Position numbers and translations under genes: made by a program. The notes below the pieces were generated by a model, which worked only from the letters and a program-made list of their open reading frames with translations, had not been told where the DNA came from and made no database searches. A DNA stretch of 64,000 nucleotides from Streptomyces sp. SLBN-31 (GTDB taxonomy: Bacteria > Actinomycetota > Actinomycetes > Streptomycetales > Streptomycetaceae): contig NZ_VFNC01000002.1 of the NCBI RefSeq assembly GCF_006715395.1, forward strand, positions 186,001 through 250,000, in the 5' to 3' direction. Positions 35,152-43,369 of this stretch are shown here, piece by piece (the stretch's first letter is position 1; every line of letters begins with the position of its first letter).

Positions 35152-36507
35152 GTGAGCGCATCCGACACCCCGCCCGTCCGCCGGCACATGGAACGCCTGG
35201 CAGCCGAGGGCATCGACGTGGTCCGGGTGACCTATCCCGACCTCATCGGCACCGAACGGGCCCGGGACGTCCTGCTGGACCACCTGCCCTCGGCCTGCGA
35301 CCACGGCCTCGCCTTCTGCCGCGCCGTCTACCACACCAGCCCCCAGGGCGACGTCGTCCCCGTCTCCGGCGGACTCGACGCGGGCCTGCCCGACATCTGC
35401 GTACGCCCCGACCTCGACACACTGACCGCCCTGCCGTGGGAACCCGGCGTCGCCACCTGCCTGGGCGACGTCACCGACCCGGCCACCGGGCGGCCGGCAC
35501 CGGAGTCACCGCGCGACCTCCTGCGCGCCGTCCTCGACCGGTGCGCCGAGCACGGCCTGCGCCCCGTCGTCGGCCCCGAGCTGGAGTACTTCCTGTGCGA
35601 CGCGGCCGCGGACACCCCGACCGGATGGCGCAGGTACAACAACGCCGAGGGCGTCGTCTACACCGCGGGCCTGCGCGCCGACGACGACAACCACCTGCTG
35701 CGCACCCTGCGCCGGCTGCACGCCATGAACATCGGCGTCACCAGCGGCAACCACGAGTTCGACGGCGCGCAGTTCGAGATCAACCTGACCCACTCCGACG
35801 CCATGACGGCCGCCGACCGCGCCTTCCGCTTCAAGGCGGCGGTCAAGGAGCTCGCCCGCAAGGAGGGCCGCCTCGCCACCTTCATGGCCAAGCCCTTCAA
35901 CGGTGCCGGCGGCTCCGGCTTCCACCTCCATCTCTCCTGCCTGGACGAGCACGGCACCAACGCCTTCGCGGACCCCTCCGCCCCCTACGGCCTGTCCGCC
36001 ACCGCACGCCATGCCACAGCCGGCGTCCTGGCCCACGCCCCGGCGCTGGCCGCACTCGCCAACCCGACGATCAACTCTTACAAACGCTTCGGCCCCGACA
36101 CCCTCGCCCCCTGGCTGATCGACTGGGGCCTGGACAACCGCAGCGCCATGGTCCGCATCCCTCCCGAACGCGGCTCCGGCTCCCGCCTCGAACTGCGCCT
36201 GGGCGACGCGAGCGCCAACCCCTACCTGCTCATCGCCGGCACCATCGCGGCCGCCCTGCTGGGCACCCTGGCCGGCGAGGAACCTCCCGCCCCCCTGCAG
36301 GGCTACGGCTACGACACCACGAAATCCCCCGTCCTGCCGATGTCCCTGCCCGCCGCCCTCGACGCCCTGGAAGCCGACACGGCACTGACCGAGGTGCTCG
36401 GCAAGGACTTCACCACTTCCTACCTCGCGTACAAGCGTGACGAGGTCGCGCGCTTCCAACGACACGTCACCGACTGGGAGTTCACCGAGTACGCCTACCA
36501 CCTGTGA
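35152..36507 (+). CDS. Glutamine-synthetase-like gamma-glutamylation enzyme, 451 aa
   Basis: The catalytic domain keeps glutamine-synthetase signatures: VVGPELEYFL and HEFDGAQFEINLTHSDAM (metal Glu residues), TFMAKPFNGAGGSGFHLHLS (nucleotide/glutamate His), NPTINSYKRFGP, and RGSGSRLELRLGDASANPYL with the Arg pair. The N-terminal ammonium-binding loop with DGSS seen in true GlnA is absent, as in PuuA, GlnA3 and GlnA4, which join glutamate to amines. Hence it probably makes a gamma-glutamyl amide of the amine imported by the permease. GTG 35152 follows GAGGAGACACC. Confidence 0.9.
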   Translation: MSASDTPPVRRHMERLAAEGIDVVRVTYPDLIGTERARDVLLDHLPSACDHGLAFCRAVYHTSPQGDVVPVSGGLDAGLPDICVRPDLDTLTALPWEPGVATCLGDVTDPATGRPAPESPRDLLRAVLDRCAEHGLRPVVGPELEYFLCDAAADTPTGWRRYNNAEGVVYTAGLRADDDNHLLRTLRRLHAMNIGVTSGNHEFDGAQFEINLTHSDAMTAADRAFRFKAAVKELARKEGRLATFMAKPFNGAGGSGFHLHLSCLDEHGTNAFADPSAPYGLSATARHATAGVLAHAPALAALANPTINSYKRFGPDTLAPWLIDWGLDNRSAMVRIPPERGSGSRLELRLGDASANPYLLIAGTIAAALLGTLAGEEPPAPLQGYGYDTTKSPVLPMSLPAALDALEADTALTEVLGKDFTTSYLAYKRDEVARFQRHVTDWEFTEYAYHL

Positions 36508-36543
36508 GTACGCCCGCCACCCGTGAGTACGCCCACCACCTGT
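36487..36543 (+). repeat. Three tandem 19-bp repeats across a stop codon
   Basis: Three consecutive 19-base units (36487, 36506 and 36525), each beginning GAGTACGCC and ending CACC-GT, differ at one to three positions. The first unit is the end of the glutamine-synthetase-like coding sequence, and its TGA (36505-36507) spans units 1 and 2. The copies then continue into the spacer before the P450 gene, so the 3' end of the gene has been duplicated twice. Confidence 0.9.
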
Positions 36544-36581
36544 GACGCCGGCCCCACCATGACGCTGAGGAGACCCACCGC

Positions 36582-37874
36582 ATGACCACCACCACCCCGC
36601 CCCAGGCCGACGCCGTGCGCGAGCCACTGCCCCTGGCCCACGTCGACCTCGCGAACCTCGACAACTTCACCGACGGTGTCACCCCCTGGCGGATGTTCCA
36701 CACCCTCCGCCACGAGGACCCCGTCCACTGGCAGCCCGAGGAGGCCCCCAACTCCGGTTTCTGGGCCGTGACCCGGCATGCCGACATCGCCCGTGTCGAC
36801 CGCGACGCCGAGACCTTCACCTCCATGAAGTTCGTCAACCTGGAAGAGGTGGACGACGACCAGATCAAGAAGCGCGCCTCCATCCTGGAGCTGGACGGTA
36901 TCCGTCACCGCGCCCTGCGCAGTCTGCTTCAGCGGCAGTTCGGCGCGAGCGTCATCAACAGCTACGCCGACTTCCTGCGCGGCCTGACCGCCACCACCCT
37001 CGACGCGGCACTCACCAAGGGCACCTTCGACTTCGTCAAGGAGGTCTCCGCCGACTTCCCGATCAACGTCCTGGCCCGCCTGCTGGACGTGCCTCCGGAG
37101 GACAACCAGCAACTCATCGACTGGGGCAACCGGATCATCGGCAACACCGACCCCGACTACGCCGACGTCCTGCTGCACAGCGCGGAGAGCGAGCAGTACC
37201 GCGACCTGCCCTTCCGCTCCCCCGCCTCCCTCGAAGTCTTCGCCTACGGACGGGAACTGGCCCGCCGGCGGCGCGGCGGCAACGGCACCGACCTCATCTC
37301 CCGGCTCGTCAACGAGACCCCGCGCGACGGAGTCCCACTCTCCCCGCAGGACTTCGACAACTACTTCCTGCTCCTGGTGGTCGCCGGCAACGAGACCACC
37401 CGGCACACCATCACGCACTCCATGCTCGCCCTCCTGCAACACCCGGAGCAGCTCGCCCGCCTCAGGGACGACCCGTCCCTGATCCCTGGGGCCGTCGAGG
37501 AGTTCCTGCGCTGGGCCTCGCCCGTCTACCACTTCCGCCGCACCGCGACCCGGGATGTCGAACTCGGCGGCAAGCACATCAAGGAGGGCGACAAGGTCGT
37601 CATGTGGTTCGCCTCAGGCAACCGCGACGAGGACGTCTTCGGCAATCCCTACGACTTCGACGTCACCCGGCAGGACAACGACCACGTCACCTTCGGCAAG
37701 GGCAGCCCGCACCTGTGCCTGGGCAACCTGCTGGCCCGCACCGAGATCCGCATCATGTTCGAGGAGCTGATCCCCCGCCTGGCGGACATCCGCCTGGCCG
37801 GCGACGTCCCGCGCGTGCGCTCCAACTTCGTCAACGGCATCAAGAAGCTGCCGGTCGAGGTCACCCTCGCCTGA
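36582..37874 (+). CDS. Cytochrome P450, 430 aa, in the amine-catabolic regulon
   Basis: Soluble bacterial class I P450: I-helix oxygen site LLVVAGNETTRHT, ExxR in EEFLRWASPVYHFRR, and haem loop TFGKGSPHLCLGNLLA with the ligand Cys at about residue 379. The N-terminus has no membrane anchor. The matching ferredoxin and reductase are encoded on the opposite transcript and share the same operator. Two roles are possible: ring hydroxylation of an arylacetate in place of HpaBC, or oxidation next to nitrogen in the gamma-glutamyl amide to release the aldehyde. The gene starts 74 bases after the glutamine-synthetase-like gene and ends at a strong terminator. Confidence 0.92.
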   Translation: MTTTTPPQADAVREPLPLAHVDLANLDNFTDGVTPWRMFHTLRHEDPVHWQPEEAPNSGFWAVTRHADIARVDRDAETFTSMKFVNLEEVDDDQIKKRASILELDGIRHRALRSLLQRQFGASVINSYADFLRGLTATTLDAALTKGTFDFVKEVSADFPINVLARLLDVPPEDNQQLIDWGNRIIGNTDPDYADVLLHSAESEQYRDLPFRSPASLEVFAYGRELARRRRGGNGTDLISRLVNETPRDGVPLSPQDFDNYFLLLVVAGNETTRHTITHSMLALLQHPEQLARLRDDPSLIPGAVEEFLRWASPVYHFRRTATRDVELGGKHIKEGDKVVMWFASGNRDEDVFGNPYDFDVTRQDNDHVTFGKGSPHLCLGNLLARTEIRIMFEELIPRLADIRLAGDVPRVRSNFVNGIKKLPVEVTLA

Positions 37875-37896
37875 GACAACAGGCATCAGGTAGCAG

Positions 37897-37929
37897 GCAG
37901 GGGCGGTCCTGGACGGGGACCGCCCCTGC
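37897..37929. terminator. Perfect 13-bp stem-loop, bidirectional terminator
   Basis: Arms 37897-37909 and 37917-37929 pair perfectly around a 7-base loop. It stands between the converging P450 and SWIM-domain genes (23 bases after the first stop, 27 bases from the second) and should serve both. Confidence 0.85.
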
Positions 37930-37955
37930 AGTTCACGGGCGGGACATGGCCGCCG

Positions 37956-39812
37956 TCACGCGGCCACCGCGGGCTGCCACGTCGCCTTCACCAACGCCCG
38001 CTCCGTGCCCGACAGATACACCGCCGCGCTCAGCCACACCCGTGCGTATCCGTCGGGATCGGTCTCCTGGGTGCGGCCGAACACGTCGCGGCCCCGCCGG
38101 TCCGCCTCCGCGGCGAGCGCAGCCGCCAGTTCCGCGGCCGTCCGGAAACCGCTGCGGCGCAGCGCCGCCGCACCCGAGGCCCGGTCACCGTCCCGGGCGG
38201 GTTCCGCGGCGGCCCGGCGGCCACCGGACACCGCGACCTCGACCAGGCGCCGCAGCCGCCACAGCGGCGCCTCGGCCACTGGATCCGGCGGCAACGCGGC
38301 CGGACCCTCCACGGGGGGCAGTTCGCCGGCCGGCGGGAAGTGCGCGCCTTCGAGCCGGTCGTACCCCAGATCGGCGTGCCCCGCCCACTCGGGCGGCAGC
38401 GCCAGCGTCGCCGCACCGTCCGGCACGGGGCCGACCGCCAACGGCCGCAGTGTGGCGGCACGATCGGGATCGAGGCGCCCCACGACGCGCAGCCGCAGTC
38501 CCGGGCGGGCGGCCAGTTTGCGGAAGTTGGCCGCATGGGCCAGCTCCGGGTGGCCGTTGGCCGGCACCAACCGGATCAACAGGCCATCCTCGTCGGCTCC
38601 GTCGGTTGTCAGTTCCCGCGCGAACAAGTGGTCCTCGGCTGCTCCTACGACGATCACGTCACAGCCGATCAGTCCACCGGCCTCCGCCCCGAACCCCTCC
38701 TGGTCGTCGCTGGGGGCGAGTTGTGCCGCGGCAGCCTGCGCGAGCGGGCGGGCGAACAGACGGGCGAGCGGGCCCGACGTCCAGGACAGCCCCGCGACCG
38801 GGGTGGCCCGCACACCCTTTCCGGCGCCGAGGCGGCCGTCCGGGGAGAGCGTCGCGCCGGAGATCAGCAGGCCGCCCCGGGAGAGTTGCGCGTGATCGAG
38901 GCTGCCGGAGCCGAGCGCGACCGTGGCCGTCGCGGCGCCGCGTGCCCGCGCCGTTCCACCGGGTTTGACGTCGGACACGGACAACCAGCGCCCGTCGTCG
39001 GCGAGGACGTGGGTGACGACGCCGCCGTAGCCGGTGGCCGAGATGACCGGCTCCCGGCACACTCCGTGCACTTTCAGGCTTCCGCCGGGGCGGTAGCTGC
39101 GCCGTGCGGTGCCGACCAGGGACGGGTCGGGGTCGGACGCGGCGAGCAGGCCGCTGGTGAGCAGCAACTCCCGCAGCCCCGCGACCAGGTCGGACAGCCG
39201 GTGGCCGTCATGGCGGGCGCGGGCGGCGCGCAGCGCGCGGACCACCCTCAGGGCGGCCGCCTCGGCCCGGTGCAGGCCGGCGAGCCGGGCGGTGTGCGCG
39301 GCCCGCAACAACTCCGCCTGCGGCACGGCGCCCGCGCCGGGCACCCCGGCGGCCAGCACCGCCGCCGCCGCGGCCCACAGACCGGCAGCGACGGTGACCT
39401 GCACCGCGGTCGGGCCGGTCGGCGGTGCGGCGGTCTCGATGGTGTCCTGCGCGCCCGGCTCCCCCGCACCGACGTCCGGTTCGGCCGCCTCGGCGCCGCT
39501 CTCGGGCGGCTCATCGGCGGCATCGGCCACCGGTGCCGCTCCCAGGACCGCCGTGCGATGCAGACACCGGGGTGCCAGCAGACAGCTGCACTCGGCCTGG
39601 GCGGCGTCCGTGATCGCCCCCGACGGGCCGGGGGTGAGGGTGACTTCGGCGTCCTCACCGCACCGCACGCGCCGTACCGTGCCGTCGATGATCACGGGCA
39701 ACGTGCTGTACGTCTCGATCGTGGCGTCCAGCTTCTTGCGGAGCCGGGACGTCAGTTGCTCCACGGCGGCGGCGACCACTTCGGGTGCCACGGGGGGCAG
39801 TTCGCTTTTCAT
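37956..39812 (-). CDS. SWIM zinc-finger protein (YehQ-like), 618 aa
   Basis: A SWIM zinc knuckle is visible at residues 75-85 (CSC-x5-CLH: AECSCLLAPRCLHR), after a helical start. The remainder is Ala-rich with beta segments (VLADDGRWLSVSDVKPGG, VRATPVAGLSWTSGPLARL) and no other known motif. SWIM domains bind DNA or proteins. The ATG at 39812 overlaps the stop of the VWA gene (ATGA). It is the last gene of a five-gene operon whose composition (MoxR ATPase, DUF5682, VWA, SWIM, DUF4132) matches the E. coli yehLMPQ/yehI neighbourhood. Confidence 0.8.
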   Translation of the reverse strand: MKSELPPVAPEVVAAAVEQLTSRLRKKLDATIETYSTLPVIIDGTVRRVRCGEDAEVTLTPGPSGAITDAAQAECSCLLAPRCLHRTAVLGAAPVADAADEPPESGAEAAEPDVGAGEPGAQDTIETAAPPTGPTAVQVTVAAGLWAAAAAVLAAGVPGAGAVPQAELLRAAHTARLAGLHRAEAAALRVVRALRAARARHDGHRLSDLVAGLRELLLTSGLLAASDPDPSLVGTARRSYRPGGSLKVHGVCREPVISATGYGGVVTHVLADDGRWLSVSDVKPGGTARARGAATATVALGSGSLDHAQLSRGGLLISGATLSPDGRLGAGKGVRATPVAGLSWTSGPLARLFARPLAQAAAAQLAPSDDQEGFGAEAGGLIGCDVIVVGAAEDHLFARELTTDGADEDGLLIRLVPANGHPELAHAANFRKLAARPGLRLRVVGRLDPDRAATLRPLAVGPVPDGAATLALPPEWAGHADLGYDRLEGAHFPPAGELPPVEGPAALPPDPVAEAPLWRLRRLVEVAVSGGRRAAAEPARDGDRASGAAALRRSGFRTAAELAAALAAEADRRGRDVFGRTQETDPDGYARVWLSAAVYLSGTERALVKATWQPAVAA

Positions 39813-42800
39813 CGGTGTTCTCCGCGGAGGCGGTCGCCCACCCAGCGGGCCAGGGCGAGGGGACTGAGGGCGGCGACCGGCATACCGGCGGCGACGAGCT
39901 GCTGGGCCACCGGAACCGAGTAGCGGGGAGTGCCGGTGTCGTCCAGGGCGGCACAGCCCATCAGGTGCACCCCGGAGCTCGCGAGGGCCCGAACCTCGCC
40001 CAGGAGTCCGCCGAGCGGATACCCCTCCTCGAAGTCACTGACCACCACGACAAGGGTCCGGCTGGGGACGGTCACCAGCGACCGGGCCCGGGCCAGGCCT
40101 GCGGCGATGTGGGTGCCGCCGCCGACCCGTACCTCCAGCAGCAGCGACAGCGGGTCGTCGACGCGGTCCGTCAGGTCGATCACTTCGGTGGAGAAGGCGA
40201 GGAAGTGGGTGCTCAGTGTGGGCACTCCGCCCAGGACGGCGGCGGTCAGTGCCGACCAGACGACGGATGCCTCCATGGACCCGGACACGTCGACCACGAG
40301 GATCAGCCGCCAGTCCGCCTCCCGGCGGGAACGGGTGCTGAACACCGGCCGCTCCGGGACGATGAGGGTGCGGCCGTCGTCGGTCCGACGGGTGTGGGCG
40401 AGGTTGGCCCGCAGGGTGCGGGGCAGGTCGATCCGGCCTCCCGGACGGCGAGTTGGACGAGGGGTGGCCAGTCCGGTCAGCGCCGGGCGCAGCCGGGAGG
40501 CCAGTTCCTTGGCCAGTTCGTCGACCAAGCGGCGCACCAGCGGGCGCAGTTTGGCGAGTTGCTGCTCGGGCATCCCGCCGGCAAGGGAGAGCACGGAGGT
40601 CAGCAGATCGACCGAGGGGCGTACGGCCTTGGGGTCGAGTTCGGCCAGGACGTCGGTGCGGCCCAGGTCGGCGGCCCGGGCCAGGACCTCCTCGCGGACG
40701 TCGGCGCCGAACAGCGCGTCGAGTTCCTGCGCCCATTCACGGGCGGTCGGGAAGGAGGCCTCCTGACCACCGCCCTGTCCGCCCTCCCGGCCGAGGTCCG
40801 CCGAGCCTTCGCCGCGGCCGGTGCCGTACAGCTCGTCGAGCGCGTGGGCGAGACGGCGGGCGTTCGCCGGCAGCTTCTCGCTCTCCCGGCCCAGCAGAAG
40901 GCGCCAGCGGTCGGCCGGCGTGAGGTGCGGGGCGGGGCCGGCCGGTGCCTCGACGGGCGCGGGTCGGTCGGAAGGGGTGCTGAACACCGGCCGCTTCGGG
41001 AACGGGGGCGCATCCGCCGTGGTACGCGCCGTGCCGTCCAGCCCCGTTCCCAGCGGCGGGCGCAGGGACGTCACCGCCGCCCGGCCGGCCGCGTCGGCGG
41101 CCGTCCACAGGGCGAGCAGCCGCGGGGAAGCGGTGAGCGACAGGTCGAGACGGTCGCCGAGGCGCTCGGTCACCGTGGATAGCAGCCGGTCGCGGCCTGC
41201 CGGGCTGAGGGTGTCGAAGCCGCCGCGCAGGGCGGGCAGCCGGTCGAGGAAGCCCTGGTCGGTGAGCGTGTCGATCCGGTCGAGCAGCGGGTCCAGCGCG
41301 GTCGGCGCCGACTGGAGCAGTGGTGCGGCGCCGGTGAGCAGCCCCGTGAGCCGGCGGTTCATCGCGTGCCGCGCGTCCGGCGCGGTGGCGTTGTCGATCC
41401 AGCCGGCGGCACGGTCACCGAGGGTGGCGGCGTCGTCCAGGTCGAGCATGACCCGGGCGGCGAGCGCGGCACCCTGCATGAGCGGGGAGGCGTGGCGTGC
41501 GAGGTCGTCCAGGGCGTCGTCCATGCGCAGGCCGAGGCGGTGTTCGCCCGCCCGTGAGGCCAGCGCCACGAGGGCGTCGGCGTCCTTCGGGTCGTCGCTG
41601 CCCGCCAGGCCCGGCAGGGAGCGTACGGCCGACTCCAGCAGCTCCGCGGCGAGTTCGGCGGCACCCTGCCGGCTCTCCGGTGTGGTGCCGGGCAGATGGC
41701 CGCGCCGCAGGGCCTCCAACAGGTCCAGAGCGGTGAGGAGTTCGGGCAGGGTGGCGCAGGCGGGGAGGATTTCGGCGGCGTCGGCCAGCCGCTCGGACAC
41801 CAGGGCGGGCAGGTCGCAGCGGGCGGCGTCGCGCAGTCCCGCGAGGACCAGGGCGCTGGTGGGTCCGCCCTCCGCGGCCTCCCTGCGGAAGGTCTCGCGC
41901 AGGGTGCCCTCGGCGGCCAGGGCCGCGGTGACGCCCCGAATACCGGCCAGGTCCAGGCGGACCGGCACCGCCGGTGTCCAGGCGAGCCGCCACCGGGTGG
42001 TCAGGGCGGCCGCGTCGCCGGTGCCCGCCACCTGGATCGCTTCGCCGTAACCGGTTCCGCACACCGTCAGCCGCTGCAGGAGGATCTCGCGGCGGCCGTC
42101 GAGGGCCGAGCGCAGCGGGTCCAGCCGCAGTTCGCGCGGTGCGGGGTCGTCCGGTCCGGGCAGCCGCAACGCGGCGAGTTCGGCCTCGACGGACGGGCCG
42201 AGGCCGGAGCGCGGCGTGCCGGGGGCGATGCGGCCTCGGTCGGTGCCGACGAGGACGGTCTCCAGCGCACGGGCCAGCGCCCGGCCACGGCCGAGCGGCT
42301 CGCCCTGCCCCATGACGGTGGTGAGCGCCTCCAGCACCTCACCGCGGCCCGGTGCCGCGAGTCCGCGCAGCCGGGCCAGGTCGCACGCCACCCGCAGGGT
42401 CTCGCGTGCCTCGCCGGTGCCGGCGACGTGTCCGGCCGCCCGCAGCTCGCGGCACACGCCGGTGATCGCCCGAGCGGCCGCGTCGTGCAGCCGCTCGGGG
42501 TCGCCGCCGGCGGTGAACACTTCTTGCTGCCAGCGTGGATCGCGGATGCCCGCCGGATAGCCGGAGCGGGAGTCCAGCAGGTTGAAGGCGTACGGCACCA
42601 GGGAGGTGACCACGGCCGGGTGGTCCTCGGCGTCAACCGGCATAGCCGGCTCCGCCGTCCCACAGGCGGTCAGCGCCGGGGCGTGGAAGGCCCCGACGAC
42701 GGCCACGACCCGGCGGCCGTCGGCCGAGGCGCGGGCGATCGTCTCGCGCATGTGGGCCTCACGCGCCAGGTCGACCGCGGGCACGCCGCCCGCTGACTCG

Positions 42801-43369
42801 GCATCACGGCGCAGCGCCCAGCCCACGCCCAGCGCGGCCCGCCGCACGGCCTCGGGGGTACAGCCCGGGGCGAGGACCTCCACACTGCGATCCCACATGT
42901 CGTCGCCGTCACGGCCGGTCCCCGACGCGGTGAGCGCCGCCGCGAACGCGGTGGGCGCGTCGGTGGAGGGGGCTCGGCCCTGCTCGGCCGCGGCGGGGCC
43001 GTCGGCGCCCCATCGCGGATCGGCCATCGGCAGGTCGCAGCAGACGACCTTTGCCCCGTGCTCGCGTGCCCAGCGGATCGCCGCGAGTTCGGGTGAGAAG
43101 TCGGCGAAGGGGTAGAAGCCGAGGCGGCCGCCCTCGCCGGCTCCGGCCAGCGCGACCGGGGCGACGGTGCCCGGCGCGCCGAGATGGGGCAGCCACGACT
43201 GGAAGTCGGCGGGCAGTTCCACGCAGACGACCTCGGCGTCGGCGGTGTCCAGCAGGGCGGGCACCACGGCGGCGAGCGCGGGGCTGTGGTGCCGTACGCC
43301 CAGCAGGTACGGGGCGACACAGTCGGCGAGGGCGGTCAGGGCCGCCCTCGGTTCCAGGGCGAGGGTCAC
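39809..43369 (-). CDS. DUF5682-VWA fusion protein (YehM-YehP fused), 1186 aa
   Basis: Residues ~1-600 have the DUF5682 pattern: YLLGVRHHSPALAAVVPALL, EVVCVELPADFQSWLPHL, and RVVAVVGAFHAPALTACG. A helical middle (~600-830) and a charged linker (~830-900) follow. The C-terminal ~170 residues are a von Willebrand A domain whose metal site DVSGSM starts at about residue 1027, with THFLAFSTEVIDLTD and TLVVVVSDFEEGYPLGG. In E. coli the two halves are separate genes (yehM, yehP). GTG 43369 overlaps the MoxR stop. VWA proteins act as substrates' adaptors for MoxR-type ATPases. Confidence 0.85.
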   Translation of the reverse strand: MTLALEPRAALTALADCVAPYLLGVRHHSPALAAVVPALLDTADAEVVCVELPADFQSWLPHLGAPGTVAPVALAGAGEGGRLGFYPFADFSPELAAIRWAREHGAKVVCCDLPMADPRWGADGPAAAEQGRAPSTDAPTAFAAALTASGTGRDGDDMWDRSVEVLAPGCTPEAVRRAALGVGWALRRDAESAGGVPAVDLAREAHMRETIARASADGRRVVAVVGAFHAPALTACGTAEPAMPVDAEDHPAVVTSLVPYAFNLLDSRSGYPAGIRDPRWQQEVFTAGGDPERLHDAAARAITGVCRELRAAGHVAGTGEARETLRVACDLARLRGLAAPGRGEVLEALTTVMGQGEPLGRGRALARALETVLVGTDRGRIAPGTPRSGLGPSVEAELAALRLPGPDDPAPRELRLDPLRSALDGRREILLQRLTVCGTGYGEAIQVAGTGDAAALTTRWRLAWTPAVPVRLDLAGIRGVTAALAAEGTLRETFRREAAEGGPTSALVLAGLRDAARCDLPALVSERLADAAEILPACATLPELLTALDLLEALRRGHLPGTTPESRQGAAELAAELLESAVRSLPGLAGSDDPKDADALVALASRAGEHRLGLRMDDALDDLARHASPLMQGAALAARVMLDLDDAATLGDRAAGWIDNATAPDARHAMNRRLTGLLTGAAPLLQSAPTALDPLLDRIDTLTDQGFLDRLPALRGGFDTLSPAGRDRLLSTVTERLGDRLDLSLTASPRLLALWTAADAAGRAAVTSLRPPLGTGLDGTARTTADAPPFPKRPVFSTPSDRPAPVEAPAGPAPHLTPADRWRLLLGRESEKLPANARRLAHALDELYGTGRGEGSADLGREGGQGGGQEASFPTAREWAQELDALFGADVREEVLARAADLGRTDVLAELDPKAVRPSVDLLTSVLSLAGGMPEQQLAKLRPLVRRLVDELAKELASRLRPALTGLATPRPTRRPGGRIDLPRTLRANLAHTRRTDDGRTLIVPERPVFSTRSRREADWRLILVVDVSGSMEASVVWSALTAAVLGGVPTLSTHFLAFSTEVIDLTDRVDDPLSLLLEVRVGGGTHIAAGLARARSLVTVPSRTLVVVVSDFEEGYPLGGLLGEVRALASSGVHLMGCAALDDTGTPRYSVPVAQQLVAAGMPVAALSPLALARWVGDRLRGEHR

